A stretch of DNA of 64,000 nt from Chalara sp. BL73 (lineage: Eukaryota > Ascomycota > Leotiomycetes > Helotiales), in NCBI GenBank assembly GCA_918026815.1, contig CAKJVC010000205.1, forward strand, positions 62,001-126,000, given 5' to 3'. Shown here one piece after another: positions 47,365-61,121 of this stretch (position 1 is its first letter; every line of letters begins with the position of its first letter). A model generated the notes under the pieces. The model searched no databases and had not been told where the DNA came from. It saw only the letters and a list, made by a program, of their open reading frames with translations. A program made the position numbers and the translations under genes.

Positions 47365-48971
47365 AATAACAAATATCGATATATTTCGAGCATATGTGCA
47401 AATAAAAGTTTTTAACTTAAACTAGCGTTTTTTAATTGTTTTTGCGGATTTTTACAATTCGGGATAGTTTTTCGATATATTTTACGTGTTTTATATTACA
47501 AAAAATCTGTGTTAGCTATTAGCTCGTTTTAGCGTATATAACTATTGCGACGTATTTTGATTTTGTGCTAAATACAACTATTAAAATTTGTTTTATACTT
47601 TTTTAAAAAACGTGTTTTTTGTAAAGTATAACAACGTTGTTTAAAATGTTTTTACAGTTTGTTTTGTTTTTTGTTTAATTAACGTTTAAATAAAGTACTA
47701 AATTTCAGTTTTTTCGAGTTTGCAATACACTTTTTGTGTTATAATAATTTATTAATATTGCATAAATTTTTTAAACGTGTTATTATAATAGTTTATAAAA
47801 AAAGTTTATAAACTAGCTAAGCTTTTTAAAGCTAAAAATATTGTTTAAACAAATATAAATTATACTGTATATTAAACTATTTATAACTTGTTAGTATTTG
47901 TTAACGTTAATTTGTTAGTTATTAAATTTTACAAACTGCAAATTGTTGTAATTTTCGATAAAAGTAAGTTTGTTTTATAAGTACTATATATACATTCGTA
48001 ACAGTTTAAAATAACGTTTAAATACTGCTTTTAATCGATTTATAGTTTTTTTGTTTTTCGGTTTTAAATAATTTGTATATTTAAAAAACCTTTTTTTTTT
48101 TTTCAAGTTTTTAGCTGTAAATCGTAAAAAAAAGTAATTGCCGAATTATTTAATGTCGGTTGTTTTAAATACTGCGAGTATTATATTGCTAACGTAAACA
48201 AATAAAATTAAACTAAATTACATATACGTAAACAAACACAAATTTGCTAAGTTTTAAATAAAACTTTTATAAACAAATAAAATTAAACTAAATTACATAT
48301 ACGTAAACAAACACAAATTTGCTAAGTTCTAAATAAAACTTTTATAAACAAATAAAATTTGCAAAACAAGTTTTAATTTTTTTTGCAGTTTGTTTTAGTT
48401 TATAAAAGCTTTGTAAAATTTGTAAAACGTATTTATTGCGAACTGCTATATTGTTAAATTTTGTTAAATAATTTTTTTTTAAAAAACGAACTTAGTAAAA
48501 ACGTTTTTAATATCGAAATAATAATACTTTAAGTTTTTAATTATAATTATAACTAATAAATTTTATAACGTATTTATTTGAACTGTTAACGCAAAAATTT
48601 GGAAATAGTTTTATTTATAAACTTATAAAAAACTTCGAACAATTAATTTAGTTTTAAAACGTTGTACTAATTTTTTCGAAATTATTTTAACTGTAAAAAC
48701 TTACTTAATAAAAATTTCGTTGCAGTTTTTTAGTTTAAGTTTTTTTTTTTTTAAGTTTTATTAGCAGCAAAAAAAGCAAATTTTATTTTTATAGCTTTTT
48801 GTTATTGCGAGCTGTAATCGAAATTATTTATAGTTTATTCGTAAATTGTAAAAATAGAAATTTCGCCGATAACAGTATTAACTAGTATTAATTCGTTTGT
48901 TTCGATCGAAAAAATTAGCAAAAATGTCGTTTATTACGAATATTAATATAGTTTTAAAAATTTTTTGGGCT
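47365..48971 (-). pseudogene. Ty1/Copia pol remnant (reverse transcriptase/RNase H)
   Basis: Minus-strand reading through stops gives, from about 48750 downward: VFTVKIISKKLVQRFKTKLI (entry to the Copia reverse transcriptase), LKYYYFDIKNVFTKFVF (the DVxxAFL-type motif), NLANLCLFTYM, FVYVSNII near 48195 in place of YVDDI, then RFTAKNLKKKKKV. This order is Ty1/Copia, not Gypsy. The element is broken by Gypsy B at 48972-48976 and should resume at 61301. No LTR of this element was identified. Strongly mutated. Confidence 0.78.
48196..48360. repeat. 75-bp tandem duplication inside the Copia remnant
   Basis: Two full 75-bp units (48196-48270, 48271-48345) differ at one base, followed by the first bases of a third. 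75 is a multiple of three, so the reading frame is kept across it. Confidence 0.93.
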
Positions 48972-48976
48972 AATTT

Positions 48977-49150
48977 TGTCACGGCACGCGCTGTGGATCT
49001 ACAGATACAGAGAGCAACGGTGGTGCAATACAAGAATCTATAGCTAAGGAAGGAAAAGGGAGCTCGAGAAAAGCAGGCTATATATACACGAGAAGCTCGG
49101 GGAGCTCGCCTAATATGGATCACGTGTGCTTAAAAGCACGCGACGTGACA
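48977..49150 (-). repeat. 3' LTR of Gypsy element B
   Basis: 174 bp, GC-balanced, nearly identical to the other family A/B LTRs. Confidence 0.94.
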
Positions 49151-49900
49151 TCACTTTTTTTTCCGGAAAAAGCTCGTTTTCGAGCTTTAAAAGCACGGCA
49201 AGTTACTATTTAAGTAGTCGTAATTGTTAATACTTTTTTTTTATGCTTTAATTCAATTCTTTAGTTTCAAAAGCGGCTTTTCCGCGTTTAGGTTCTGTAA
49301 GTAAAACGCTTTTAGCAAATAAAGAACGTACTTTAAGTCGGAAGCTGAATACTATTCGGAGTCTTTTTTTTAGCTTATTCAGCAAGCTTTGTATTTAAAC
49401 TTTTCACGTTTTAGTTTACAAGCTAGTACTTTTTCCAGTTTTTACTTCAGCTTGTTTTTAACAACAATTAGCTTAGCTTTTTCTGCAATTTGTTTTAGCA
49501 AAAAAGCATTTTTTGCTTTGCGCAAACGATCGGCTAAAAACACAAAGTGTATTTTTATAAAGCTCGGAAACTTTAATCGAAAAAAATAGTTTTTCTGAGC
49601 AATAATAAGCTAAAAGCTTTTTATTTAAAAATCGAGCTTAGTACTAAGCCGTTTTTTGCGCTAGTTTTTTGTTAGCATATAAACGTAATTATTTACACCG
49701 AAATCTACTGATCGGCTGCGCTTGTTAGCGTTTTTAGCGTAAACTTTTTATGTTTGTTGCAAGTATTTTTTGGCTTTTTTTTATGCTTCGTGCATTTTTT
49801 GCACGTATACTTGGGCTTTTTTTCGGTTAAGCTTTTCTCGCGCGTTTTTCGGTGCTTTTTTCGCAGCTTTCTAGTTCTAAAACGTGTTCGGCTTGTAACT
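49151..49900 (-). pseudogene. Element B, 3' end of pol
   Basis: Inverse complement of 55140-55910 in element A, so it is the last 750 bases of the internal region of B. The minus strand keeps a 78-codon frame with a Lys/Cys-rich part (KPKYTCKKCTKHKKKPKNTC) downstream of integrase. It ends at the insertion point of element A. Confidence 0.85.
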
Positions 49901-49905
49901 GTATT

Positions 49906-50079
49906 TGTCACGTCGCGTGCTCCCAAGCACACGTGATCCATATTAGGCGAGCTCCCCGAGCTCCTCGTGTATATATAGCCTGCTCTCCCCGAGCCCCCTT
50001 TTCCTTCCTTAGCTATAAATTCTCGTATAGTACCACAGCTGCCCTTTGTATTTGTAAATCCACAGCTCGTGCCGTGACA
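49906..50079 (+). repeat. 5' LTR of Gypsy element A
   Basis: 174 bp, unmutated appearance, with a TATA-like GTGTATATATAGCC near 49967. Confidence 0.94.
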
Positions 50080-52640
50080 TTATTTATAGCTTTCTTTAAT
50101 TAACAGCCTAAAAAAGCCTAATATTCTCCTGAAAAAGCTCGAATACTTATTTTTTACGAAAGTTAGAATATTGTACCGGAAACTTAAAAAGCTTTTAACG
50201 ACTTACGGCAGCGCTCGTTTATTTTTTCTTTTTTCGAAAAAGCCGCGACTCGTAAACTTACGCTTTGCACAATCAGAAAGCTTTCGATACTATATTTATT
50301 TTTTAATTTACTTATTTTGTTACTTTATTTATTTTGTTATTTTGTTACAAGTACAATAATAGCTGACTTTACTGGCACAAAACGCAGTGCTAAAAGCAAA
50401 ACAGCCGCAACTATTTCGAAAATACTACACGTTTAAAACTTCGGCTTTTTTCAAAACGAAACAAAACTATTATTTTCGGAGAACTTTGCTATAATAGCAA
50501 TACAAGCTACTTTACAGTAAATACAAAAAAAACTGGCTACTAGTAAAAAGCAAATTCGACTACAAGTTGCGCAGTTCGTCGACTTGAAAAAACAGTTAGC
50601 AACAAAAAGCAAGTTTACTTCGGAATTACTTTTTATTCAGTTTTTAAACTCGAACACTTTTTTTTATACAGTAAAGCAAAAAATAACAGTAAAAACGTTA
50701 CGTTTCGTTTATTTTTTTATTTTTGCTCGCGTTAAAAATATTTAAAAGTTTAACAACAAAATAAATTCTACTTACGAAAATTAAAAAATCTAGCTATTCG
50801 GCTTTTTTCGGCGTTACTTAAAAATGTTCGAAACTAAGCAAAATAAGCTAAATTACATGTTTCGCGCAACAACAGGCCGAATTTAAAACTACTTAGTAAA
50901 CAAAATAAAACTTTTGTTGTTTATACGTTATACAACAGTAAATAAAATGCTCGAAACATTTACTATAAACTTAATAAACGCTAACAAACAAATCGAGCAG
51001 CAAAAAAAATACTACAAGCTTTATATAACAAATTTAAAAAACTTTGCTAAATTTAAACACAAGTTTTTTTTTTATACAAACAAAACTAACATTCCAGTTT
51101 CGAAGCGCTAAAAAAACATATTTTAAAAACTAAAGCCGAGCTTTTAATTACAGCTAGCTTTTATACAACGCTTTTAAAAACTTACGTTTGCTAACTTTTG
51201 TAGTTTAGTTTACAATGTTTACTAAAACTTAGCTACAACTAAACAGCAGTTTTGTACTTGTTAAACTCGGCAATTTTTTTAGCAATTTTCATTTCGGCAA
51301 TTTTTTTTTTAAACTGTTGCTAATACGTTTCGGAAAAGCTAAAAGCCGAGCAAAAGTTTAATTACTACTACTTTATTTTTAGTTTGTTAAAACTCGGCTT
51401 TTTTAAACAAAAAACGCTTGTTAACTTTAAAAGTAACAACTATAAACATATGCTACAATTACAAAAAACTAAGCTATTACATTACAAGCTGTTTTTTGCC
51501 GCGCAAGCTAAATACAGCGTTAAAACTTTTAAAATTAAGCTTTTTAAATTTAGCAAAAAACTTTATAAAACTAAAATCGTTTAGTTTAAGCTCGAAAAAT
51601 AAAAAAAAAAAGTCGAAAAAAAAAAAACTTTAAAAAAAGTTTTTTTTTTAAAGCGTACTAAAAAAAAAAAAAAAAAATGTACTATTTTCGACTTACGTTG
51701 CTTTATAAACAAAAATACTTTTACAATTTTTTGTAGTTTAATAAAAAATAAATATTGTTACAGTATTTCGAGCTTTATCGACACTAAAATAAACGCTTTT
51801 TTTTTAATTTACAACTTGCTAGCCGAACAGTTAATTACTAAGTACAAAGCTCGATATTTTTAACTTTTTTTTTTTATTAAAATAAAAAGCTTCGACAGCG
51901 AGCGCGCGAAGCTTATTATTAACGTTATATTACTTTTTTTTGCTATTAACAAAAATCGTTTTTTGAAACAGCCGTTTTTTATTGCTAATTTAAGTTTTTA
52001 CAACGTAATTATTAAACGTAAATAGCTAAAACAATAAAACGCTTAGTTAAATATTAAAAATAAAATCATTAAATAGCCGAACTATTTGCTTTTTACAGAA
52101 TTTTTCGACAAACTAATTCTCGTTATTTAATTTTCGCTCGTTTTTTAAGCGCTCGACGAAAACGCACAAAAAAACGCGGACAAACGCAACGTAAAACAAG
52201 CTATCGCTAAGCGCGAAGCTTTAGCACGCTGTATGTAAAAGCTTTTGATCGTTTTTTTAATTTTAGCAAAGCTTGTTCAGTTTAACAAGCTTTTAAAGCC
52301 GGTGCTAAAAAAGCTTTTTACTTTTCAGCATAAAGCTCGCACGCTTTTTAGTAATACTAACAAAGCTTAAACACTTTCAATTTTCCAGCGCGAAGCTCGC
52401 GCGCGCCCTAGCGTTAAGTGCAATGCTCGCGAGCTTTTTACTTTTTAGCGCGAAACGCTCGAGCCACTGGTCGTCCTTTCAGCACTAACTAAGCTTTAGC
52501 AGTTATTCCTGTTTTCGGAACAAAACAGCATTAAGCTTGTTATTTTGGTGAAAGCAATTGTCGACAAAAACTTGCTAAACGTAAATATAGCGTTTATTAG
52601 CGCACTCGCGTTTACGCTTTACACGCGTCGAAAAAGCAAT
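50080..52640 (+). pseudogene. Element A, gag and spacer region
   Basis: Short open stretches survive at 50171-50359 (MYRKLKKLLTTYGSARLF), 50914-51111 (coiled-coil-like NLINANKQIEQQKKYYKLYI) and 51384-51584. Each has an inverted counterpart in element B at 60839-61030, 60072-60284 and 59614-59814. By position this is gag, but no zinc knuckle was recognised. A less mutated part at about 52310-52480 holds a repeated unit CAGCGCGAAGCTCGCGCGC. Confidence 0.65.
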
Positions 52641-52849
52641 TTAGTGTTTGCAACAAACTTGTATAAAATCGATTAAATCCTAAAAAAACGAAAAATCTAA
52701 ACTCGCAACTTTTTTAATTTAAAAAACTACATGTCAATAAAAAAGCTGAACTACAGTAAAAACGAAACTTTTGTTTAAACTAAAGTTTCTAAGTTTTATT
52801 AAAATCGTTTTAGTGCGTTTTTAAAAAAAGCTTTCGACAAATTGTTTTT

Positions 52850-55190
52850 GTTGCGTTTTAAAATAAATTACAAAATCAAACTTACAAAGCTAAATTTTTT
52901 AAACTACAGCTTTTTTTACAAAATAACTACAAAAAAGTTTTTTACTGTTAAAAAATACTTGCTCGAAAATTTAAACAAAAGCTTTATTGTCGAAAATTAA
53001 ACTTTTTTTGCGTTTTTGGTTTTTTTTGTTAAAAAAAAAAATAAAAGCTTTTGCTTTTATATTAATTACTGCAAGCTTAATTCGATTACTCGGAAAAATT
53101 AATACTTGTTTTTTTTAATCGACAAAACGCTAGCACGTTTAGCAAAAGCTAAAATTTACACTAAACTTAATATTCGCTAAACGTTTTACTGTATACGTAT
53201 AAATTTTAACTTAGAAAAGTTTACAACGTTTTGTACGCGCTATAGTTTTTACAAGTGCAAAATGCTTTTTTTTAATTTAACGAACAGTTCGACTACGTAT
53301 TAAAAATATATAAACAGCGTGTTTTTCGACTATTTAAATAATTTTTGCACAGTTTACTTAAATAATTTTTTAATTTTTTTTAACAATAAACGCAAGTATA
53401 TAAAACATATTTGCAAAGTTTTTAATCGGCTATAAACTGTCGGCTTATAAATAAATATTCGAAAAACAAAGTTTTATATAATTTGTACTAAATACTTAAG
53501 TTTTATAATTACAACAAAAAGCATCGAAATAAACTTTAACAAAATTTCAATTATCGTTTTTTAAACTTAGTTAATTAATATATACAGCGTACAGTCGTTT
53601 TTAAAATTTTGCAATTTTTACCGGCGTTTTATTAAAAATTACAAACGTTTAGCATTTTTTTTAACGCAGTTTACAAAAAAAAATGTTTTTTTTAAGTTTA
53701 ACAAAAACTGTTAAAAAGCATTTGTGTTGCTTAAAAAATTTTTAACAGCCGCTTTTGTACTGCAGTATTACAATTACAAACTTAAAAGCTTAGTAAAAAC
53801 AAACGCAAACAACAAAATCGTAGCAAAAGTGTTTTTACAACGCAAAAACTTTAAAAATTTATAGCTTTTCGTAAAATACTTTTTGAAAACTATAACACTT
53901 ATAAAGCTTAATTACTAAATACATAACAAAAAAATGCTAATTATTGTACGCTCGCTAATACAGTAGCGAATAAACTTAGCGAGTACTACTTTTTTTATTT
54001 AAATGTTTATTAACTACAAAATACTCGAATATTTTATAACAAGTAAAACGCTAAATGCTTATTAAGCTTATTAAACAAAAGTGCTTTTTAAGTTTTATTT
54101 CAATATTATATACCGTTTAAAAAAAGCTAACGAAAAAACAAATGCTTTAATAAAAAAAAAGCAAAACGTAGCTTTTTAAAACGCTTTAAAAAAAAAAACT
54201 CGCAACTAAATTCTGTTAAGCTTCGACCGAGTAAATGTTCGTATTTTGGCTTAGTTGCTTATAACTGCACTCGACTTTTCACTAAACTAAACCGAGCGTT
54301 TAAAAAAAGACTTTTTTGTTTCCGAAAACTTTGATTTAGTAAGCTAGCTGTTTGTAGCAAACAAAAAAAGCACCGAGCTAAAATTTATACATATACAAAC
54401 TTGTGCTAAAGCCTAAAACTAAAAACTGAAAAACGAATTGTTTTTATAGCAAAAAAAACTTGTAGTACCGATAAAAAAAACGTTTTGCGCGCAGCTTTTA
54501 AATGAAATTTATGTTTAAGTATCGACAGCGCACTTAAGAATTTTTAAAACTAAACTTTTTGTTGTTTAGAACTATTAGTAAAAAAGTTTTTTAAACGACG
54601 TGTTTAACTACGTTTACTTTTGTAAAACTTGCCGAAAAGCAACAGTACTATGTAACTGCACGTTTAACTATTTGCACTTGTTTTCGATTTTCGACCGGCT
54701 ATAATAGCACGTATCTATAAATTATAAATCGTTTTTTGCAGCAAAAAACAAACATAACAACTTTTTTGTAATAATCGATAAATTTTGCAAATAAACAATA
54801 TTAATTCTTTGTTTAAAATCGGCAAATACTCGAAATATAGCTTGTATATACATCAAACGTATTTATTGTTGTTACAAAGCTTTTTAAACAATAATGTCAA
54901 ATAAAAGCTTTTAGTTTATTTCGTTATTTTAAAACGAGTTTACGCGCATTTTAAAAATAAAGCTAAAGCTTTTTACAGTATATTATTTTTAAACGAACGG
55001 CTAAACAGAAATTGTTAACTAGTATATTAATTTACAGTTTAAGCTTTTTATTAATTACTATTAAAACGACTGGCCGAAGCTAATTTTTATAGTAAACTAC
55101 GCGCAACTTACGTTACCGCACGAAAGCCTAAAAATAATGTTTCCGTTCGAAGTTTAATACAGCTACAAGCCGAACACGTTTTAAAACTGG
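52850..55190 (+). pseudogene. Element A pol: reverse transcriptase, RNase H, integrase remnants
   Basis: Read through stops, the plus strand gives reverse transcriptase (FCFYINYCKLNSITRKN near 53065, CTVYLNNFLIF near 53345, GLxINIRKTKFYI near 53450, FLKFCNFYRRFIKNY near 53610) and then RNase H. Integrase follows: a zinc-finger-like CKTCRKATVLCN near 54620, YKSFFAAKNKHNNFFVII near 54725 and TNGxTEIVNQYINL-type reading near 54990, ending near LPHESLKIMFPFEV. Order and motifs are those of Ty3/Gypsy. YLDD is YLNN. The frame is broken at many Gln/Trp codons. Confidence 0.88.
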
Positions 55191-55910
55191 GAACTTGCGG
55201 AAAAAACACTTAAAAACGCGCGAGAAAAGCTTAACCGAAAAAAAGCTCAAACATACGCACAAAAAATGCACAAAACATAAAAAAAAGCTAAAAAATGCTT
55301 GCAACAAACACAGAAAGTACACGCTAAAAGCGCTAACAAGCGCTGTCGATCAGTAGATTTCGGCGTAAATAATTATATTTACGTGTTAGCAAAAAACTAG
55401 CGCAAAAAACGGCTTAATGCTAAGCTCGACTTTTAAATAAAAAGTCTTTGGCTTATTATTGCTTAAAAAAGCTATTTTTTCCGATTAAAGTTTTCGAGCT
55501 TTATAAAAATACACTTCGTGTTTTTAGCCGATCGCTTGCGTAAAGCAAAAAATGCTTTTTTGCTAAAACAAGTTGCGGAAAAAGCTAAGCTAATTGTAAT
55601 TTAAAACAAGCTAAAGTAAAAACTGGAAAAAGTACTAATTTGCAAACTAAAGCGTAAAAAGCTTAAATACAAAGCTTGCTAAATAAGCTGAGAAAAAAAC
55701 CCCGAATAGTACTTAGCTTTTAATTTGAAATACGCTTTTTATTTGCTGAAAGCGTTTTATTTACAAAACCCAAGCGCGAAAAAGCTGCTTTTGAAACTAG
55801 AAAATTGAATTAAAGCATAAAAAAAAAGTATTAACAATTACGACTATTTAAATAGCAACTTGCCGTGCTTTTAAAGCTCGAAAACAAGCTTTTTCCGGAG
55901 AAAAAAGTAA

Positions 55911-56084
55911 TGTCACGTCGCGTGCTTCCAAGCACACGTGATCCATATTAAGCGAGCTCCCCGAGCTCTTCGTGTATATATAGCCTGCTTTCTCCGAGCC
56001 CCCTTTTCCTTCTTTAGCTATAGATTCTCGTATAGTATCACAGCTGCCCTTTGTATCTGTAGATCCACAGCTTGTGCCGTGACA
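55911..56084 (+). repeat. 3' LTR of Gypsy element A
   Basis: 174 bp, very close to the 5' LTR. Confidence 0.94.
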
Positions 56085-56089
56085 GTATT

Positions 56090-59000
56090 AAACTTCGAAC
56101 AAAAACATTATTTTTAGGCTTTCGTGCGATAGCGTAAACTGCGTGTAGTTTACTATAAAAATCAGTTTCGGCCAGTTGTTTTAATAGTAATTAATAAAAG
56201 GCTTAAGCCGTAAATTAATATACTAGTTAACAATTTCTGTTTAACTGTTTGTTTAAAAGTAATATACTATAAAAAGCTTTAATTTCATTTTTAAAATACG
56301 CGTAAACTCGTTTTAAAACAACGAAATAAACTAAAAGCTTTTGTTTAATACTATTGTTTAAAAAGCTTTGTAACAGCAATAAATACGCTCGATATATATA
56401 CGAGTTATATTTCGAGCATTTGCCGATTTTAAACAAAAAATCGATACTGCTTGTTTGCAAAATTTATCGACTACTACAAAAAAATTGTTATAACTGTTTT
56501 TTGCTGCAAAAAACGATTTATAATTTATAAACACGTACTGCTATAGCCGGTCGAAAATAAAAAGCGAGTGCAAATAGCTAAATGTACAGTTACGTAGTAC
56601 TGTTACTTTTCGGCATGTTTTATAAAAATAAACGTAGTTAAATACATTGCTTAAAAAACTTTTTTACTAGTAGTTTTAAACAATAAAAAGCTTTGTTTTA
56701 AAAATTTTTAAGTACGCTGTTAATACTTAAGTATAAACTTTATTTAAAAGCTAAGCGCAAAACATTTTTTTTGTCGGTACTACAAGCTTTTTTTGCTATA
56801 AAAGCAGCTCGTTTTTTAGTTTTTAATTTTAAGTTTTAGCACAAGCTTAAACATATATAAACTTCAGCTCGGTACTTTTTTTGTTTGCTCCGAGCAGCTA
56901 GTTTATTAAGTTAAAGTTTCCGGAAACAAAACAGTCTTTTTCCGAACGTTCGGCTTAGTTTGAAAAAAAGTTTTTTTCGAGTGCAGTTATAAATAGTTCA
57001 GCTAAAATTCGAAAATTTACTCGGTCGAAACTTAGCAAAACTTAATCGCGAGTTTCTTTTTTTAAAGCGTTTTAAAAAACTACGTTTTGCTTTTTTTTTG
57101 TTAAAGCATTCGCTTTTTTGTTAGCTTTCTTTAAGCGATATATAATATTAAAATAAAACTTAAAAAGTATTTTCGTTTAACGAGCTTAGCAAGTATTTAA
57201 CGTTTTGCTTATTATAAAATACTCGAATGCTTTGTAATTAATAAATACTTAAATAAAAAAAATAGTGCTCGTTAAGTTCGTTCGCTACTGTATTAGCGAA
57301 CGTACAATAGCTAGCATTTTTTTGTTGTACACTTAATAATTAAACTTCGCAAGTGCTATAGTTTTCGAAAAGTACTTTATAAAAAACTATAAGTTTTTAA
57401 AGTTTTTGCGTTGTAAAAACACTTTTGCTACAATTTCGTTGTTTGCGTTTGTTTTTATTAAGTTTTCAAACTTGTAGTTGTAATACTGTAACACAAAAAC
57501 AGCTGTTAAAAACTTTTTAAACAACGCAAAAACTTTTTAGCAGTTTTTGTTAAACTTAAAAAAAAATTTTTTTTTTGTAAACTGTGTTAAAAAAAATACT
57601 AAACGTTTGTAATTTTTAATAAAACGCCGATAAAAATTGCAAAATTTTAAAAACGACTGTACGTTGCGTATATTAGTTAGCTAAATTTAAAAAACGATAG
57701 TTGAAATTTTGTTAAAGTTTATTTCGATGCTTTTTGTTGTAACTATAAAACTTAAATATTTAGTACAAGTTACGTAAAACTTTGTTTTTCGAATATTTAT
57801 TTGTAAACCGGCAGTTTGTAGCCGATTAAAAACTTTGCGAATATATTTTACGTGTTTGCGTTTACTGTTAAAAAAAATTAAAATATTGTTTAAATAAACT
57901 GTGCAAAAGTTATTTAAATAATTAAAAAACATACTGTTTATATACTTTTAATATATAGCCGAATTGTTTGTCAAGTTAAAAAAAAGCATTTTGCACTTAT
58001 AAAAACTATAGCGCGTGCAGAATATTATAAGCTTTTTTAAGTTAAAATTTATACGTATATAATAAAACGTTTAGCGAATATTAAACTTAATATAAATTTT
58101 AGCTTTTGCTAAACGTGCTAATGTTTCGTTAATTAAAAAAAGCGAATATTGATTTTTCCGAGTAATCGAATTAAACTTGCAGTAATTAATACAAAAGCAA
58201 AAGTTTTTATTTTTTTTTTTAACAAAAAAAACTAAAAACGCAAAAAAAGCTTAGTTTTCGGCAATAAAGCTTTTATTTAAGTTTTTAAGCAAGTACTTTT
58301 TAACAGCGAAAAGCTTTTTTGTAATTATTTTGTAAAAAAAACTGTAGTTTAAAAAATTTGGCTTTGTAAGCTCGATTTTGTAATTTATTTTAAAACGCAA
58401 TAAAAACAACTTGTCGAAAACTTTTTTTAAAAACGCACTAAAACGATTTTAATAAAACTTAAAAACTTTAGCTTAAACAAAAACTTCGTTTTTACTGTAA
58501 TTTAGCTTTTTTATTAACAAGTAAACTTTATTTAATAAATTAAAAAACTTGCGAGCTATAATTTTTCGCTTTTTTAAAATCTAATCGATTTTATACAAGC
58601 TTGTTGCAAACACTAAATTGCTTTTTCGACGTGTGTAAAACGTAAACGCAAATGCGCTAATAAGCGCTATATTTACGCTTAGCAAACTTTTGTCGACAGC
58701 TGCTTTCGCCGAAGTAACAAGCTTAATGCTGTTTTGTTTCGAAAACAAAAATAGCTGCTAAAGCTTAATTAGTGCTAAAAAAACAACTAGTGGCTCGAGC
58801 GCTTCGCGCTAAAGGGTAGGAAGTGCGCGAGCATTGTACTCAACGCTAAAGCGCGCGCGAGCTTCGTGCTAAGAAGTGGAAAGCTTTTTTAGCACTAGTT
58901 TTAAAAGTTTGTCGAGCTGAATTAGTTTTGTTAAAATCGAAAAAACGATCAAAAGCTTTTGCACACAGCGTTATAAAGTTTCGCGCTTAGCGATAGCTTG

Positions 59001-61121
59001 CTTTACGTTGCGCTTGTTTGCATTTTTTTGTGCGTTTTTGTCGAGCGCTTAAAAAACGAGCGAAAATTAAATAACGAAAATCAGTTTGTCGAAAAATTCT
59101 GTAAAAAACAAATAGTCCGGCTATTTAATAATTTTATTTTTAACATTTAATTAAACGTTTTGTTGTTTTAACTATTTATGTTTAATAATCACGTTGTAAA
59201 AATTTAGATTAACAATAAAAAACGGCTGTTTCAAAAAACGTTTTTTGTCGACAATAAAAAAAAGTAATATAACGTCAGTAATAAACTTCGCGCGCTTGCT
59301 GTCGAAGTTTTTTACTTTAATAAAAAAAAAAAGTTAAAAACGTCGAGTTTCGCATTTAGCAATTAGCTGCTCGGCCAACGAGCTATAAATTAAAAAAAAA
59401 GTATTTATTTTAGTATCGATAAAACTCGAAATACTGTAACAATATTTATTTTTTATTAAACTACAAAAAATTGTAAAAACATTTTCGCTTATAAAACGAC
59501 GTAAGTCGAAAATAGCACGATTTTTTTTTATTTTTTTTAGTACGTTTTAAAAAAAAAACTTTTTTTAAAACTTTTTTTTTTTCGACTTTTTTATTTTATT
59601 TTTTAAACTTAAACTAAATAATTCTAGTTTTACAAAGTTTTTTGCTAAACTTAAAAAGTTTAGCTTTAAAAGCTTTAGTGCTATATTTAGTTTGCGCGGC
59701 AAAAAACAGTTTGTAACGTAATAGTTTAGTTTTCCGTAATTGTAGCATATATTTGCAACTGTTACTTTTAAAGTTAACAAGCGTTTTTTGTTTAAAAAAG
59801 CCGAGTTTTAACAAACTAGAAATAAAGTAGCAACAATTAAACTTTTGTTCGGTTTTTAGTTTTTTCGAAATATACTAGCAACAGCTTAAAAAAAAAATTG
59901 CCGAAATAAAAATTGCTAAAAAAATTGCCGAGCTTAATAAGTACAAAACCGCTGTTTAGCTATAATCGAGTTTTAGTACACATTATAAACTAAACTGCAA
60001 AAACTAACAAAAATAAGTTTTGTTAATCGACGAATAAAAGCTAGTTGTAATTAAAAGCTCGGCTTTAATTTTTAAAACATGTTTTTTTGCCGCTTCGAAA
60101 CTGAAATATTAGCTTTATTTGCACAAAAAAAAAACTTGTATTTAAACTTAACAAAACTTTTTAAATTTGTTATATAAAACTTGTAGTATTTTTTTTGTTG
60201 TTCGATTTGTTTGTTAGCGTCGATTATGTTTATAATAAGCGTTTCGAGCATTTTATTTACAGTTGTATAAAGTATAAGTAACAAATAGTTTATTTTGTTT
60301 ACTAAAAAGCTTTAACCTAAGTTTGTTGTTTTTCGAAATAAATAATTTATTTTATTTTGCTTAGTTTCGTATATTTTTAAGTAACGCCGAAAAAAGCCGA
60401 ATAGCTGGATTTTTTAATTTTTGTAAATAAAATTTATTTCGTTGTTGAACTTTTCAATATTTTTAACACAAGCAAAAATAAAAAAATAAGCGAAATATAG
60501 TATTTCCGCCGTTATTTTTTGCTTTATTGTACAAAAAGAAATGTTCGAGCTTAAAAACTAAATAAAAAGTAATTTCGAATTAAATTTGCTTTTTGTTGCT
60601 AGCTGCTTTTTTAGCTCGACGAGCTGTGCAGTTTGTAGTTGCATTTGCTTTTTGCTAGTAACTAGTTTTTTTTGTATTTGTTGTAAAGTAGCCTGTATTG
60701 TTATTATAGCAAAGTTTTCAGAAAATAATAGTTTTGCTTTGTCGTTTTAAAAAAAGCCGAAATTTTAAACGTGTAGTGTTTTTGAAGTAGTTGCGGCTGT
60801 TTTGCTTTTAGCACCGCGTTTTATGCCGGTAAAATCAACTATTGTTGTGCTTGTAACAAAATAACAAAATAAATAAAGTAACAAAATAAGTAAATCAAAA
60901 AATAAATATAGTATCGAAAACTTTTTAATTGCGCAAAGCGTAAACTGACGAGCCGCGACTTTTTCGAAAAAAAAAAAAATAAGCGAGCGTTGCTGTAAGT
61001 CGTTAAAAGCTTTTCGAGCTTTCGATACAATATTTTAACTTTCGTAAAAAATAAGTATTCGAGCTTTTTCAGGAAAATATTAACTTTTTCTAGGCTGTTG
61101 ATTAAAGAAAGCTATAAATAA
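56090..61121 (-). pseudogene. Element B gag-pol, main part
   Basis: Inverse counterpart of 50080-55140 in element A. On the minus strand: gag-like frames at 60839-61030, 60072-60284, 59614-59814; reverse transcriptase frame at 57687-57932 with TVYLNNILIFFNSKRKHVKY, then GLQINIRKTKFYVTC; integrase-region frame at 56227-56460 (SIDFLFKIGKCSKYNSYIY). Compared with A, different Gln/Trp codons are lost, so the two copies were mutated independently. Confidence 0.85.

Larger units (their letters stand above)
49906..56084 (+). mobile_element. Ty3/Gypsy LTR retrotransposon A, nested in B
   Basis: LTRs 49906-50079 and 55911-56084 (174 bp each, TGTCACGTCGCGTGC to GTGCCGTGACA), duplication gtatt at 49901-49905 and 56085-56089. 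Total 6179 bp, plus-strand coding. Joining the flanks restores the sequence CTGTATTAAACTTCGAAC of element B, which element A itself shows (inverted) at 55143. It is the same family as B in opposite direction. A purine-rich GGAGAAAAAAGTAA precedes the 3' LTR. Confidence 0.96.
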
